DNA of 64,000 nucleotides, taken from NCBI RefSeq assembly GCF_018100985.1, contig NZ_JAGJEI010000001.1:558001-622000 (forward strand), given 5' to 3'. The notes below the pieces were generated by a model. The model saw nothing but the letters and a program-made list of their open reading frames with translations, was not told the DNA's origin and searched no databases. Source of the stretch: Pseudoalteromonas sp. MMG007. GTDB taxonomy: Bacteria > Pseudomonadota > Gammaproteobacteria > Enterobacterales > Alteromonadaceae. Made by a program: the position numbers and the translations under genes. Positions 7,342-16,917 of the stretch are shown here, in pieces (position 1 is the first letter of the stretch; each line of letters begins with the position of its first letter).

Positions 7342-8190
7342 TTAACGACGACTCATAAAAGCAAGTTTTTCGATTAGGCTTATGTCTTGCTCGTTTTTAA
7401 GTAAGGCGCCAAACATTGGCATTAATCCGCCTTTTTGCGCTTTGTCGTGCAGCGTTTTGGCGTCTATGTCTTCTGCCATTAATAGCTTTAACCAATCGAG
7501 TAATTCGCTGGTGGAGGGCTTCTTTTTAAGGCCATTTGCTTCACGTAAGTTAAAAAATACCTCTAGCGCTTGGCGAACTAAATCTTGTTTAACATGCGGG
7601 TAGTGCACATCAATAATTTGCTGCATTTCATCACTGCTCGGAAAATCAATATAATGAAAAAAGCAGCGGCGTAAAAAGGCATCTGGCAATTCTTTTTCAT
7701 TGTTTGAAGTGATGATCACAATAGGGCGCTCTTTGGCTACAATGCGCTCGTTAGTTTCGTAAACGTGAAACTCCATTTTATCAAGCTCAAGCAGTAAATC
7801 GTTTGGGAACTCGATGTCGGCTTTATCTATTTCATCAATTAAAAGTACAGGGCGTTTACCGTTAAGCTCGGCATAGTTAAACGCTTGCCACAATTTACCT
7901 TTAACAATGTAGTTGCCAATATTATGCACGCGTTCGTCACCTAATTGGCTGTCGCGTAGGCGCGATACGGCATCGTATTCGTACAAACCTTGCTGCGCTT
8001 TGGTGGTCGATTTAATGTGCCATTGAATAAGCTCGGTATCTAAACTTTTTGCAAGCTCCTCAGCCAGCATGGTTTTACCTGTGCCGGGTTCACCTTTAAT
8101 TAATAATGGTTTTTCGAGCATAATGGCGGCATTTACGGCCTGTTTTAGCGAGCTGCTTGCGATGTAATTGTCGGTAGAGTTAAATTGCAC
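7342..8190 (-). CDS. MoxR-family AAA ATPase
   Basis: A 282-residue AAA+ ATPase with Walker A GEPGTGKT (residues 33-40), Walker B VLLIDEID (115-122, acidic pair at 119-120), sensor 1 (IITSNNEKELPDAFLRRC) and the C-terminal lid. This is the MoxR type that works with a VWA protein, and the VWA gene follows directly. The client is unknown. It is 52 bases downstream of the DUF1653 gene on the same strand and could be cotranscribed with it. Confidence 0.9.
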   Translation of the reverse strand: MQFNSTDNYIASSSLKQAVNAAIMLEKPLLIKGEPGTGKTMLAEELAKSLDTELIQWHIKSTTKAQQGLYEYDAVSRLRDSQLGDERVHNIGNYIVKGKLWQAFNYAELNGKRPVLLIDEIDKADIEFPNDLLLELDKMEFHVYETNERIVAKERPIVIITSNNEKELPDAFLRRCFFHYIDFPSSDEMQQIIDVHYPHVKQDLVRQALEVFFNLREANGLKKKPSTSELLDWLKLLMAEDIDAKTLHDKAQKGGLMPMFGALLKNEQDISLIEKLAFMSRR

Positions 8191-8242
8191 GGTGCACCCT
8201 TGTCTGGTCTGAGCAGTAAGTTATTTAGTTATAATGCCATAG

Positions 8243-8467
8243 TTAATCTATAGGTCCAAGGTAAGCAAAACGAGGTATGGTTTCGCCGCCTTTTTCGACG
8301 GTTTCTAAAAACATACTTAGTGGGCGCGCCCAAATACCAAACTCACCGTACAAGGCTTGATAAATAACAAGTTGTTCCTCGGTTTCACTATGGGTGGCAA
8401 CGTGAATAACTTTGTATTGTGGACCTTTGTAGTGTTGGTATAAACCCGGTTTTAGTGCTGTAGTCAT
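8243..8467 (-). CDS. DUF1653 family protein
   Basis: A 74-residue soluble protein. The pattern [17 protein letters not shown], followed by [18 protein letters not shown] and a final RFAYLG, is that of the DUF1653 family, a small beta-rich domain of unknown function that is widespread in bacteria. It is divergent from the DUF2947 gene. Function is unknown, and it may sit at the head of the MoxR/VWA operon. Confidence 0.85.
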   Translation of the reverse strand: MTTALKPGLYQHYKGPQYKVIHVATHSETEEQLVIYQALYGEFGIWARPLSMFLETVEKGGETIPRFAYLGPID

Positions 8468-8481
8468 TTGCTGTTCTCTTG

Positions 8482-8487
8482 TATAAT
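8482..8487 (+). promoter_or_regulatory. Probable -10 box for the DUF2947-like gene
   Basis: A perfect TATAAT lies 40 bases before the ATG at 8528. No good -35 box is visible at the usual distance. The site supports starting the gene at 8528 rather than at the upstream ATG at 8468. Confidence 0.45.
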
Positions 8488-8527
8488 GTGGCTTGCTTTT
8501 ATTATGCCAAACAATATACCAAATACT

Positions 8528-9007
8528 ATGAATTATATTCTGCTAGATGATTACAAAAAGGCGTGGGTTTTTCGCCATAAAGATATTCCCGTTTCAGACG
8601 AGGACGCGGCGCGCATAAAACCAATGAGCGAAGAGCGTGCTGCAGTGCTGTGGTCAACAATGGTTAGCCGCGAACATGACCACCCAGATTTTTTTGATAA
8701 AACGGATTGGTGTGGTAAAGAAGAAAGCTTTAGTGAAGAAGTAAATTGGGAAGGCGCGTGGGAAAACTCAGACGAGCATTTACCTCAGGCCATTTTAGAA
8801 CACTTAGATTGGCAAGCTAATACCACCGTTTATTTTTGTATGGCGCGAAATAATATTATTGAAACAACCTTTGATGTATTTAAACGCAACTGGCAAAACT
8901 TTATGTTTTTAGCCGATGGCAGTTTGTTATTAGGTAAAAAGCGAAATACGGTTGTGCAGTTTTTAGAGTCGGGTAATGCAAAATTAGGTGAAAAGCCAAG
9001 CGCTTAA
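8528..9007 (+). CDS. DUF2947-like conserved protein
   Basis: A soluble acidic protein of 159 residues when begun at the ATG at 8528 ([20 protein letters not shown]). The frame is open from 8468, but a TATAAT -10 box lies inside that extension at 8482-8487, so the longer start is unlikely. From memory it matches DUF2947, a family of unknown function in Vibrio, Shewanella and relatives. Tryptophan is frequent. It is divergent from the DUF1653 gene. Confidence 0.75.
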   Translation: MNYILLDDYKKAWVFRHKDIPVSDEDAARIKPMSEERAAVLWSTMVSREHDHPDFFDKTDWCGKEESFSEEVNWEGAWENSDEHLPQAILEHLDWQANTTVYFCMARNNIIETTFDVFKRNWQNFMFLADGSLLLGKKRNTVVQFLESGNAKLGEKPSA

Positions 9008-9080
9008 ATTATTAGGGCGCTTAAAAAGTATTCGGTACTGTGCTATAAAACAACTACCTATTTGTTTTTGAGTACAGCTA

Positions 9081-9713
9081 TTGGTCGCGAAAAATCAGTC
9101 ACTTGGTGCTCAGCAGCAAGTTGAAATTTGGCAAACTGATGCACAAAAAGTGCTATATGCTCAGTTGTGTAATGCGTTTTATCAGCGAGAGGTTCAGCGT
9201 TTGGTCGCCGAGCCCGACGCAGATAAACTTCGTAGGCAATTAAAAAGTTTACCTTATTATATTGAACGAGCTGCTACTTTGGTTGCCAATAGCAAAACGC
9301 CTTTTGAACTTGATTCGCAAAATGGCTCGTGGCTTGAAAAACAAAAGCCAACACCGCCTGAAGTAACCACTGAAGCTAATGAACTTTTTTATAAATCGTA
9401 TGCCAAAGTGGGGCTTGTAGTACCTGTTTTATTGCATGGCTACGACCAAGTACGTTTTAGAATAGACAGTATTGATGAGCTTCAAGACAATAAATTACAT
9501 TGTAACGAGCTTGGCTGGTTTAGCTTTTTAGGCGAGAGCCTTGAAGGGCAAAACGCGCAATTAATTAAGCCGAGTAAAATGAGCTTAACAGCAGCGTGTT
9601 GTGGCCACCAATGGCAGTTTTCAAAGCGCAGTATTCCACGTGTTTTATCGCTTAGAGAAATGCTACTGGCAGGGAATATTAACTGGCGTAATATTAAACG
9701 CCCACTTGCTTAA
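9081..9713 (+). CDS. Conserved-looking protein of unknown function
   Basis: A 210-residue soluble protein that I do not recognise. It has a charged helical N-terminal part (about 1-75) and a C-terminal part rich in aromatic residues, with a CCGHQW stretch near residue 174. The only good start is TTG at 9081, without a clear ribosome site. It lies just before ftsB on the same strand with a short gap. Composition resembles the housekeeping genes, so it is probably a lineage-specific core gene. Confidence 0.65.
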   Translation: MVAKNQSLGAQQQVEIWQTDAQKVLYAQLCNAFYQREVQRLVAEPDADKLRRQLKSLPYYIERAATLVANSKTPFELDSQNGSWLEKQKPTPPEVTTEANELFYKSYAKVGLVVPVLLHGYDQVRFRIDSIDELQDNKLHCNELGWFSFLGESLEGQNAQLIKPSKMSLTAACCGHQWQFSKRSIPRVLSLREMLLAGNINWRNIKRPLA

Positions 9714-9746
9714 ACTGCGAGTAATTAAACAAAATAAGGAGTGTTA

Positions 9747-10034
9747 ATGCGGTTTTTTCAAATTGGCTTATTGTGCTTAGCACTGTTTGTGCAATATAGA
9801 TTATGGTTTGGCCATAATGGCGTACAAGACTACACACGATTAAAGTCGGCGGTAGCATCGCATCAGCAAACAAACGAAAAATTAATTAAACGTAATAAAG
9901 TACTTACCGCCGATATAGAAGATTTAAAACTTGGCCAAGAAGGTATTGAAGAGCGTGCACGTAACGAATTAGGAATGATCAAGCCGGACGAAACATTTAT
10001 TCGTGTTTTACCGGGTAAACAACATGACAACTAA
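9747..10034 (+). CDS. ftsB: Cell division protein FtsB
   Basis: A 95-residue bitopic inner-membrane protein with a membrane segment at about residues 3-20 and then a coiled coil (RLKSAVASHQQTNEKLIKRN) and the family end ERARNELGMIKPDETF. FtsB forms the FtsQLB complex that activates septal wall synthesis. The open frame starts at GTG 9741, but the ribosome site AAGGAG (9736-9741) overlaps that codon, so the ATG at 9747 is the start. The end overlaps ispD by 11 bases. This ftsB-ispD-ispF-truD-surE-pcm order is common in gammaproteobacteria. Confidence 0.95.
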   Translation: MRFFQIGLLCLALFVQYRLWFGHNGVQDYTRLKSAVASHQQTNEKLIKRNKVLTADIEDLKLGQEGIEERARNELGMIKPDETFIRVLPGKQHDN

Positions 10035-10725
10035 AAATACAATTGCTGCTATTGTACCTGCAGCAGGCGTTGGCAGCAGAATGCGGCATAATGCGCCTAA
10101 GCAATATATAAAGTTAGCTGGTAAAACTATTTTAGAGCACACCTTAGCTAAACTATCTCAACTCCCTCAATTAAGTCGTATTGTAGTGGCGCTCAGCGAC
10201 ACTGACCCTTACTTTGATGAGCTTCCGCAAATAGATTCACGCGTAATACGTGCAAGTGGCGGTAAAGAGCGTGCCGACTCTGTGCTTAATAGCTTACTTT
10301 TTTTAGAAGCCAACCCACCACAGTGGGTGCTAGTGCATGATGCTGCACGGCCACTTGTAAATATTGACGATATAAACACGCTTATTAAAGAATGTATAAA
10401 TGCAAATGAAGGCGGCATATTAGCCAGTAAAGTAAAAGACACCATAAAGCGCGGGCTCACTTATAGTGAGCAAACTGTACCCCGGGACGATTTATGGCAA
10501 GCGCTTACTCCGCAGCTTTTTAAGTACGATGAGCTTAAAAGCGCTTTACAAAATGCTCTGGTAAATGGGGTAACAATTACCGACGAAGCAAGCGCCATAG
10601 AGTGGGCAAATAAGCCGGTTAAATTGATTACTGGGCGCAGCGACAATATTAAAATAACCACGCCAGAAGATTTAGATTTGGCGGGGTTTTTATTAAACAA
10701 ACAACAAAACGAGAGTGCAGTATGA
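10024..10725 (+). CDS. ispD: 2-C-methyl-D-erythritol 4-phosphate cytidylyltransferase
   Basis: A 233-residue cytosolic enzyme that joins MEP and CTP to give CDP-ME, the third step of the MEP isoprenoid pathway. The CTP-binding motif PAAGVGSRM is at residues 12-20, followed by [11 protein letters not shown] and the C-terminal [13 protein letters not shown]. The frame is open from GTG 10003, but that start would reach deep into ftsB. The ATG at 10024 gives the family length. It overlaps ispF by ATGA. Confidence 0.97.
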   Translation: MTTKNTIAAIVPAAGVGSRMRHNAPKQYIKLAGKTILEHTLAKLSQLPQLSRIVVALSDTDPYFDELPQIDSRVIRASGGKERADSVLNSLLFLEANPPQWVLVHDAARPLVNIDDINTLIKECINANEGGILASKVKDTIKRGLTYSEQTVPRDDLWQALTPQLFKYDELKSALQNALVNGVTITDEASAIEWANKPVKLITGRSDNIKITTPEDLDLAGFLLNKQQNESAV

Positions 10726-11219
10726 TTCGAATTGGCCATGGTTTTGACGTACATAAATTTGGCGGCATAGGCCCGTTAACTATTTGTGGTGAAAAAATTG
10801 ATTACCCACAAGGCTTTTTAGCACACTCTGATGGCGATGTCGCTATTCATGCTTTATGCGATGCTATTTTAGGCGCGCTTGCAATGGGCGATATTGGCAA
10901 ACACTTTCCTGACACCGCAAGCGAGTATGAAAATATCGACAGCCGTATTCTACTACGCCATGTAGTTGGCTTAGCTAAAGAGCAAGGCTATATACTTGGC
11001 AATGGTGATGTGACTATTGTTGCACAGGCACCAAAAATGCTGCCACACATTCAAGCCATGCGCGTAAATTTAGCCAGCGATTTAAACTGCGATCTTAGTC
11101 AAATAAATGTTAAAGCTACTACAACTGAAAAGCTGGGCTTTGAAGGGCGTAAAGAAGGTATTTCTAGTCATGCGGTGGTTATTATGAGTAAAGCACTTAC
11201 GAGTACTGCAAACGCATGA
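10722..11219 (+). CDS. ispF: 2-C-methyl-D-erythritol 2,4-cyclodiphosphate synthase
   Basis: A 165-residue enzyme that cyclises CDP-ME 2-phosphate to MEcPP with loss of CMP, the fifth step of the MEP pathway. It forms trimers with a zinc site. GHGFDVHKF supplies the metal ligands D9 and H11. [20 protein letters not shown] and [10 protein letters not shown] are family signatures. It is coupled to ispD (ATGA) and to truD (ATGA). Confidence 0.97.
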   Translation: MIRIGHGFDVHKFGGIGPLTICGEKIDYPQGFLAHSDGDVAIHALCDAILGALAMGDIGKHFPDTASEYENIDSRILLRHVVGLAKEQGYILGNGDVTIVAQAPKMLPHIQAMRVNLASDLNCDLSQINVKATTTEKLGFEGRKEGISSHAVVIMSKALTSTANA

Positions 11220-12265
11220 GCGACTTAAATTATTTATACGGTGCGCCACTGTCTAAAGCTGACTTTAAAACCACTGCTGAAGATTTTATGGTAGATGAAG
11301 ATCTTGGTATTGAGTTTACTGGCAGCGGTGAGCATGTGTGCTTACAAGTGGTTAAAAAAGGCGAAAACACACAATATGTTGCTAAAATTATCGCTCAAAA
11401 AGCAGGTGTATCTCCACGTGATGTAAGTTACGCGGGCATGAAAGATCGCCACGGTGTATGTAGCCAGTGGTTTAGCGTAAAAGTGCCCATTAAAAAGCAC
11501 ATTGATTTTAGTGAACTTAACAGCGAGAGCATTTTTATAGTATCGCAGCAGCGCCATGAGCGAAAACTACGAACGGGTTGTCATAAGGGTAATAAATTTA
11601 CTATTACGCTTCGTAATGTCACACAGCCGCTTGATATATTGTGCCGTATAAATGCGGTGCGCTCAGGTGTACCAAACTATTTTGGTGAGCAGCGCTTTGG
11701 GCATGGCGGCCATAACTTAGTAATGGCCGAAAAGATGTTTGCTGGAGAGCGTATTCGCGATAAAAAATTACGCGGTATTATTATTTCTGCAGCGCGCTCG
11801 CATGTATTTAATCAAATAGTGAGCTTGCGCGTAAAAGAACATGGCTTAGCTAAAACCATGCACCGCGAAGTATTTATGTTAAGTGGTAGTAATGCATTTT
11901 TTGAAGATGCAATAAGTGATGAAAACATAGCTCGTTTAGCTTCAGGCGATATTATGATGTCGGCGCCTATGGTCGGTAAAAGTGAAAAAGGCTTAACTGA
12001 ACAAGAAAAAATATGGCTTAAACCATACCAAACATGGTGCGATGGTTTAGGTGAGCTTGGTCTTAAAAATGAACGCAGAATGCTGCGTCTGATACCACAA
12101 GACTTATCTGTCGAAACACTTGATGAAACCACGTTAAAACTAAGCTTTGGTTTACCCAAAGGGTGTTTTGCAACCGCATTATTACGAGAGCTGGTGGATT
12201 ATACAGATGCCAGTCCACGAGAGCGAAAAGAAAAGGACAGCAATAATGAAGATACTTCTAAGTAA
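11216..12265 (+). CDS. truD: tRNA pseudouridine(13) synthase TruD
   Basis: A 349-residue enzyme that converts uridine 13 of tRNA-Glu to pseudouridine. The catalytic aspartate is D77 in the motif GMKDRHG. The motifs [11 protein letters not shown] and the TRUD insertion domain follow. The C-terminal tail is charged ([17 protein letters not shown]). The start overlaps ispF by ATGA, and the end overlaps surE by 20 bases. Confidence 0.97.
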   Translation: MSDLNYLYGAPLSKADFKTTAEDFMVDEDLGIEFTGSGEHVCLQVVKKGENTQYVAKIIAQKAGVSPRDVSYAGMKDRHGVCSQWFSVKVPIKKHIDFSELNSESIFIVSQQRHERKLRTGCHKGNKFTITLRNVTQPLDILCRINAVRSGVPNYFGEQRFGHGGHNLVMAEKMFAGERIRDKKLRGIIISAARSHVFNQIVSLRVKEHGLAKTMHREVFMLSGSNAFFEDAISDENIARLASGDIMMSAPMVGKSEKGLTEQEKIWLKPYQTWCDGLGELGLKNERRMLRLIPQDLSVETLDETTLKLSFGLPKGCFATALLRELVDYTDASPRERKEKDSNNEDTSK

Positions 12266-13010
12266 TGACGATGGTGTAAACGCCAAAGGCATTGCGGTTT
12301 TATATCAAGCGCTAACACAAATAGCTGATGTAACACTGGTTGCCCCGGATAGAAATTGCAGTGGTGCTAGTAACTCTCTAACGTTAATTAATCCATTACG
12401 AGCGACTACGCTTGAAAACGGTTTTATTTCAGTAAACGGTACTCCTACTGATTGTGTTCATTTAGGCGTTAATCAGTTGGTTGACGAAACACCTGATTTG
12501 GTTGTTGCTGGTATCAATCATGGTGCTAATTTAGGCGATGACACGCTTTACTCTGGTACTGTTGCAGCGGCAACTGAAGGACGCCATTTAGGTTTGCCAG
12601 CAATTGCTGTATCACTTTGCTCGCATCATGGTGAGCATTTTGAGACCGCAGCTGCTGTAACCGTAAACATAATAAAAGGCTTGGCGTCGCACCCGCTTCC
12701 TAAAGATCAAATCATTAATGTTAATGTTCCAGACATTCCGCTAAGTGAGCTTAAAGGTGTGCAAGTAACCCGTTTAGGCGCGCGCCATAAAGCCGAAACA
12801 ATGACAAAGCAAACAGACCCATGGGGGCGTGATATTTTTTGGTATGGTTCTTTAGGTACAGAAAGCGATGCTGGCGAAGGCACTGACTTTAACGCTATCA
12901 ATAACGGTTTTGCATCGGTAACACCATTAAGTGTTGATATGACTGCAAAAGATAGCTTAACAGCGGTGGGAGACTGGTTAGCTGATTTGGAGATAAATAG
13001 TGCTAGCTAA
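12246..13010 (+). CDS. surE: 5'/3'-nucleotidase SurE
   Basis: A 254-residue metal-dependent phosphatase of the SurE family, which acts on nucleoside monophosphates and is linked to stationary-phase survival. The start [16 protein letters not shown] carries the metal ligands D8 and D9. [12 protein letters not shown] and [19 protein letters not shown] complete the active site. The frame is open from 12147, but the ATG at 12246, behind AAAGGACA, fits the family start. It overlaps pcm by 11 bases. Confidence 0.96.
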   Translation: MKILLSNDDGVNAKGIAVLYQALTQIADVTLVAPDRNCSGASNSLTLINPLRATTLENGFISVNGTPTDCVHLGVNQLVDETPDLVVAGINHGANLGDDTLYSGTVAAATEGRHLGLPAIAVSLCSHHGEHFETAAAVTVNIIKGLASHPLPKDQIINVNVPDIPLSELKGVQVTRLGARHKAETMTKQTDPWGRDIFWYGSLGTESDAGEGTDFNAINNGFASVTPLSVDMTAKDSLTAVGDWLADLEINSAS

Positions 13011-13638
13011 TTACTCTCGAAGCGCAAAAGCGCTTGCTGAACTTTTAAAGCGTGAAGGAGTAGAGGATACGCAGGTTCTAAGTGCTATTGCAGATATACC
13101 ACGTCATGTATTTATAGATGATGTACTAAAACACAAAGCCTACGAAAATACGGCATTGCCTATTGGGCAGGGGCAAACAATTTCGCAGCCTTATATTGTT
13201 GCCCGTATGACTGAGTTAATGCGTCTTGCCGGTGTTCGGGACAAAGTACTTGAGATTGGCACAGGTTCAGGTTATCAAACCGCTGTGCTGGCTAAATCGT
13301 TTACTAAGGTATATTCGGTTGAACGCATCAAAGCGCTTCAATGGCAAGCTAAACGTCGTTTGCATCAACTTGATTTGTATAATGTAGCAATGAAACATGG
13401 CGATGGCTGGCAAGGCTGGCAGTCACAAGCCCCTTTTGATGGCATAATTGTTACCGCTGCGGCGTCTAAAGTTCCACAAGATTTACTTGCTCAGCTATCT
13501 GATGGTGGTGTGCTACTCGCCCCTGTAGGAGAGCAAGAGCAAAAGTTAACCATGGTTATTCGCAATGGCGATAACTATACCGAGCATGTTATTGCCCCCG
13601 TAAGGTTTGTACCGTTGATACCTGGCGATATTGAATAG
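13000..13638 (+). CDS. pcm: Protein-L-isoaspartate O-methyltransferase
   Basis: A 212-residue SAM-dependent enzyme that methylates isoaspartyl residues and so starts the repair of aged proteins. The SAM motif [16 protein letters not shown] and the preceding [17 protein letters not shown] are signatures of the family. The start is GTG at 13000, with GGAGA just upstream inside the end of surE. Pairing of surE and pcm before nlpD and rpoS is conserved in enteric and marine gammaproteobacteria. Confidence 0.96.
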   Translation: MLANYSRSAKALAELLKREGVEDTQVLSAIADIPRHVFIDDVLKHKAYENTALPIGQGQTISQPYIVARMTELMRLAGVRDKVLEIGTGSGYQTAVLAKSFTKVYSVERIKALQWQAKRRLHQLDLYNVAMKHGDGWQGWQSQAPFDGIIVTAAASKVPQDLLAQLSDGGVLLAPVGEQEQKLTMVIRNGDNYTEHVIAPVRFVPLIPGDIE

Positions 13639-13647
13639 GAATTCATT

Positions 13648-14226
13648 TTGAAGTTGTTTACCAAGTTATACGATATGGCCCTAGTATGGGCTAAACACCG
13701 CCATGCTGAGCGTTACTTAGCAGCCATGAGCTTTGCTGAGTCTGTTTTCTTTCCTGTCCCACCTGATGTAATGCTTGCACCTATGTCGCTTGCACAGCCA
13801 AGTAAAGCGTGGCGTTTTGCAAGCTTTGCAACTGTAGCATCGGTTTTTGGTGGTGTTATAGGATATTTGCTAGGTTTTTGGTTATTCGAACCTGTAGTAG
13901 AACCACTTATTGCTCAAATGCATTGGCAAGATAAATTTGACACTGCACTTACCTGGTTTAAAGAATACGGTGTGTGGGTTGTTTTTTTAGCTGGCTTTTC
14001 TCCAATCCCTTATAAAGTATTTACGATTGGTGCTGGTGTAATGCAAATGGCTTTTTTACCGTTTTTACTCGCATCAGCTATTGGGCGTGGTGCACGTTTC
14101 TTTTTAGTTTCGGCTTTAATGAAATGGGGTGGAGTGAAAATGGAACAAAAATTACGTCAATATATTGAAGTACTTGGCTGGGCTTTAGTTATATTGATAG
14201 TACTTGCATACTTTTTACTTCGATAA
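13648..14226 (+). CDS. YqaA-family inner-membrane protein
   Basis: A 192-residue membrane protein of the YqaA branch of the DedA/VTT family, with four or five hydrophobic segments. The pattern AERYLAAMSFAESVFFPVPPDVMLAPMSLA and the later GFSPIPYKVFTIGAGVMQM are typical. Relatives act in membrane lipid handling; the exact substrate is unknown. The start is TTG at 13648 behind AGGAATTC. It lies between pcm and nlpD, as in related genomes. Confidence 0.88.
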   Translation: MKLFTKLYDMALVWAKHRHAERYLAAMSFAESVFFPVPPDVMLAPMSLAQPSKAWRFASFATVASVFGGVIGYLLGFWLFEPVVEPLIAQMHWQDKFDTALTWFKEYGVWVVFLAGFSPIPYKVFTIGAGVMQMAFLPFLLASAIGRGARFFLVSALMKWGGVKMEQKLRQYIEVLGWALVILIVLAYFLLR

Positions 14227-14266
14227 GTATTAAAACAATAACTTTCAACTTTAGGAGAAAAATACG

Positions 14267-15091
14267 ATGAATAGTCAGTTTTTACTGTATGTGTTTATAT
14301 TCATTAGTTTTTTTCTCACAGGGTGTTCTTCAAGAAATGCTCCAGCGCCTGTAAGTAGCTTAAATAATAATGTTAATGATTTAGGTCATACAATTAACAT
14401 CAATGGTGATTATTATAAGGTTCAAAAAGGAGACACACTTTATTCTATCGCATTTAGCGCAGGTCAAGATGTTCGAAATCTCGCAAAAAACAATTCAATA
14501 CCATCACCTTATATTATCTTCCCAGGCCAGAGAATATCATTGGTTGCTTCAACCGAAAAAATAAAAAAGCATGAAAAATATACGAGTTTGAGTAAAAAGT
14601 CTATAAAAAATACACAAAAAAATAACATAAAATTAAAAAAAGAGCTTGATCCACCTAAACAACGAGAGTATGTTCAGAAACAAGCCAGTAACACAATTAG
14701 TAACACTAAACGTTTGTCGAGCAGTAAAGTTAAGTGGTTTTGGCCTGCAAAGGGCAAAGTTACCAAACGCTTTTCTAATAAGGAAAACGGTTATAAAGGT
14801 TTACAGATTACTAATCATAAAGGGGCTTCAGTCTTAGCCGCGGCACAAGGAACGGTGGTGTACGCGGGTAATGCTCTTCGAGGTTACGGTAATTTAATCA
14901 TATTGAAACATAATGATGATTACCTTAGTGCTTACGCACATAACTCGAAATTACTTGTTAAAGAAAAGCAGAAAGTTAAGGCAGGACAAAAAATAGCAGA
15001 AATTGGTAATTCAGAATCTTCGGTTACTGCGCTTCGTTTTGAAATTCGCTACCGTGGGCAAGCTGTCAATCCTGCTAAATACCTCCCCTAA
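14267..15091 (+). CDS. nlpD: NlpD-like lipoprotein, amidase activator
   Basis: A 274-residue lipoprotein with a signal peptide and lipobox LTGC (cysteine 20), a LysM peptidoglycan-binding domain (about 47-91, YKVQKGDTLYSIA) and a C-terminal LytM/M23-like domain (about 175-274). The metal-site histidines of active M23 peptidases are missing: the first motif reads KGLQIT and the second SAYAHN in place of HxH. Such degenerate LytM proteins activate cell-wall amidases such as AmiC during division. The gene lies directly before rpoS, and rpoS promoters often lie inside nlpD. Confidence 0.92.
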   Translation: MNSQFLLYVFIFISFFLTGCSSRNAPAPVSSLNNNVNDLGHTININGDYYKVQKGDTLYSIAFSAGQDVRNLAKNNSIPSPYIIFPGQRISLVASTEKIKKHEKYTSLSKKSIKNTQKNNIKLKKELDPPKQREYVQKQASNTISNTKRLSSSKVKWFWPAKGKVTKRFSNKENGYKGLQITNHKGASVLAAAQGTVVYAGNALRGYGNLIILKHNDDYLSAYAHNSKLLVKEKQKVKAGQKIAEIGNSESSVTALRFEIRYRGQAVNPAKYLP

Positions 15092-15126
15092 TTTTTAGGT
15101 ATTGATAATTGCTCGGGAGAAGGCTT

Positions 15127-16092
15127 ATGGCTAGCGCAGCAAAAAAAACCACGACTGATGAAAAGTTCGATGACACCGCCGTAGAAGACACTAACACGCT
15201 ACTTGAAAAAGTAGAAGAAGATGACATATTTGCAAAAGAAGAGGTGACTAAAAATCTTGATGCAACTCAGCTTTATTTAGGTGAGATTGGCTTCTCTCCT
15301 TTACTTAGTGCAGAAGAAGAGGTTTTCTTTGCACGTAAATCACTTCGAGGTTGTGAGGCCTCACGCAAACGTATGATTGAAAGCAATTTACGTTTAGTTG
15401 TTAAAATTGCTCGCCGCTATAATAACCGTGGTTTAGCATTACTCGATTTAATTGAAGAAGGTAATTTAGGTTTAATCCGTGCTGTAGAAAAGTTTGACCC
15501 AGAGCGCGGTTTTAGGTTTTCTACTTACGCAACATGGTGGATACGTCAAACTATTGAACGTGCCATAATGAATCAAACCCGTACTATTCGCTTACCTATC
15601 CATGTAGTTAAAGAACTCAATGTATACTTACGTACAGCTCGTGAGTTAACGCAAAAGCTTGATCATGAACCAACTGCGGAAGAGATAGCAGCAAGTCTTG
15701 ATAGACCTGTTGAAGACGTAACTAAAATGCTACGTTTAAATGAAAAAATAGCCTCCGTCGACATGCCTATCGGCGGTGAAAATGACAGTGCTTTACTAGA
15801 TATTATTGCAGATGAAAAAAGCGCAGGCCCTGAAGGTGAAGTGCAAACTAACGACATTAATAAGCATATCGTAGATTGGTTAGGTGAATTAAACCCTAAG
15901 CAACGTGAGGTACTTGCACGCAGATTTGGCCTACTTGGCTACGAGCCATCAACACTTGAAGATGTAGGTCGTGAAATTGGACTGACACGTGAACGCGTAA
16001 GACAAATTCAGGTTGAAGCCTTGCGTCGCTTAAAAGATATTTTGCAACAAGAAGGTTTAAGTACGGAAAGCCTGTTTAATCAGTTTTCGTAG
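15127..16092 (+). CDS. rpoS: RNA polymerase sigma factor RpoS (sigma-38)
   Basis: A 321-residue sigma-70-type factor that directs stationary-phase and general stress transcription. Region 1.2 ([20 protein letters not shown]), region 2 ([37 protein letters not shown]) and region 4 ([20 protein letters not shown]) are all present. The frame is open from 15109, but GGGAGAAGG at 15115-15123 places the start at ATG 15127. It is followed by a strong terminator, and the flagellar locus begins beyond it. Confidence 0.97.
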   Translation: MASAAKKTTTDEKFDDTAVEDTNTLLEKVEEDDIFAKEEVTKNLDATQLYLGEIGFSPLLSAEEEVFFARKSLRGCEASRKRMIESNLRLVVKIARRYNNRGLALLDLIEEGNLGLIRAVEKFDPERGFRFSTYATWWIRQTIERAIMNQTRTIRLPIHVVKELNVYLRTARELTQKLDHEPTAEEIAASLDRPVEDVTKMLRLNEKIASVDMPIGGENDSALLDIIADEKSAGPEGEVQTNDINKHIVDWLGELNPKQREVLARRFGLLGYEPSTLEDVGREIGLTRERVRQIQVEALRRLKDILQQEGLSTESLFNQFS

Positions 16093-16121
16093 CCTTACAA
16101 TCCAGATAAAATTATGTGTGT

Positions 16122-16156
16122 AAAAAAGCCAAAGGATTAATCCTTTGGCTTTTTTT
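16122..16156 (+). terminator. Rho-independent terminator of the rpoS operon
   Basis: A perfect 10-base stem (AGCCAAAGGA with TCCTTTGGCT) and a TTAA loop are flanked by A6 and T7 runs, 30 bases after the rpoS stop codon. The symmetric flanks would also allow termination in the opposite direction. Confidence 0.92.
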
Positions 16157-16470
16157 AGCCTAAAAAGACTATCTTACCTTAAGCCTGATCTGCGCTGATG
16201 TGAAGACGAGCTCCTCTAATGTAAAAGTTCAACTCCTCAGGTTGTCACGTTTAGCACGTGCTTTGCGCGCTTAAAAGCCTTGCGACGGCTAAGATAACGC
16301 TCAATATTAAACGGGTTTTTAAACGGTTTTAGGCACACTGTGTTGCTTAATTACTTTAGCTAAAAGTGTGTGTTTATAAACTTAAGAAAAATTGAAACTT
16401 ATAAGAATTGTATAGTGAATTTAGAGAAAATAACGTTGAAGGCAATAGCGCGTTTAGCTGCCAAATTAGC
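16157..16470. other. Intergenic gap between rpoS and flgN
   Basis: No recognised gene lies here. The only feature noted is a 33-codon minus-strand frame at 16237-16338, listed separately. No terminator with a T-run is visible for the flgMN operon, and no mobile element or tRNA was seen. Confidence 0.6.
16237..16338 (-). CDS. Possible very short basic protein (33 codons)
   Basis: A minus-strand frame from GTG at 16338 encodes 33 residues, strongly basic (KPFKNPFNIERYLSRRKAFK within it). There is no clear ribosome site, and a stop lies a few codons upstream. It could be the tail of a lost gene or a chance frame. It is listed because the residue pattern looks non-random. Confidence 0.2.
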   Translation of the reverse strand: MCLKPFKNPFNIERYLSRRKAFKRAKHVLNVTT

Positions 16471-16917
16471 TTAGGCTTTTAAGTTACGTACTAGTTTACT
16501 GTCTGTGTTAACTACACTGCCGCCTTGGTCGTAAGTCATACTAGTTGGGGCGCCAATTAAAATTTCTTTAAGCTGTTTAACACTCAAGTGAGCTTGACGT
16601 GCTGCGTGTGCATTAACTTTATTGAGCTTCTGACATTGGGCTAGTTGTGATTTAACTGAAGAGACAAGCTCATTCACTTCTGCTGAGTTTTTATCATTAG
16701 CTATAAAAAGTTTATTTAACTCTTTGTCGAGTTTCGTAAGCTTAGCTAGAAAAGGCATTTTTTGTTGGGCAAGTTCTTTTAAGCCATCGCCTCGTCGAGA
16801 GGAAATAACTATAAGCTCTTCATTTAGTAGCGTGTCTAATGATTCTAAGCAATTTATTTGCTCATTTAGCTTTACGAAAATTAAACCATTATGATCAGCC
16901 ATAGACATTAAACTCAA
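16471..16917 (-). CDS. flgN: Flagellar chaperone FlgN-like protein
   Basis: A 148-residue helical protein in the place of FlgN, the export chaperone for the hook-filament junction proteins FlgK and FlgL. The family is poorly conserved; length, coiled-coil character (NCLESLDTLLNEELIVISSR) and position after flgM support the call. The longest start overlaps flgM by 23 bases. The methionine five codons later (MADHNGLIFV, about 16902) is an alternative start with a shorter overlap. Translation is probably coupled to flgM. Confidence 0.85.
   Translation of the reverse strand: MSLMSMADHNGLIFVKLNEQINCLESLDTLLNEELIVISSRRGDGLKELAQQKMPFLAKLTKLDKELNKLFIANDKNSAEVNELVSSVKSQLAQCQKLNKVNAHAARQAHLSVKQLKEILIGAPTSMTYDQGGSVVNTDSKLVRNLKA

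Noticed and set aside
8468..8527. An upstream start at 8468 for the DUF2947-like gene
   Set aside because: The extension contains a TATAAT -10 box and adds residues outside the conserved part; the ATG at 8528 is preferred.
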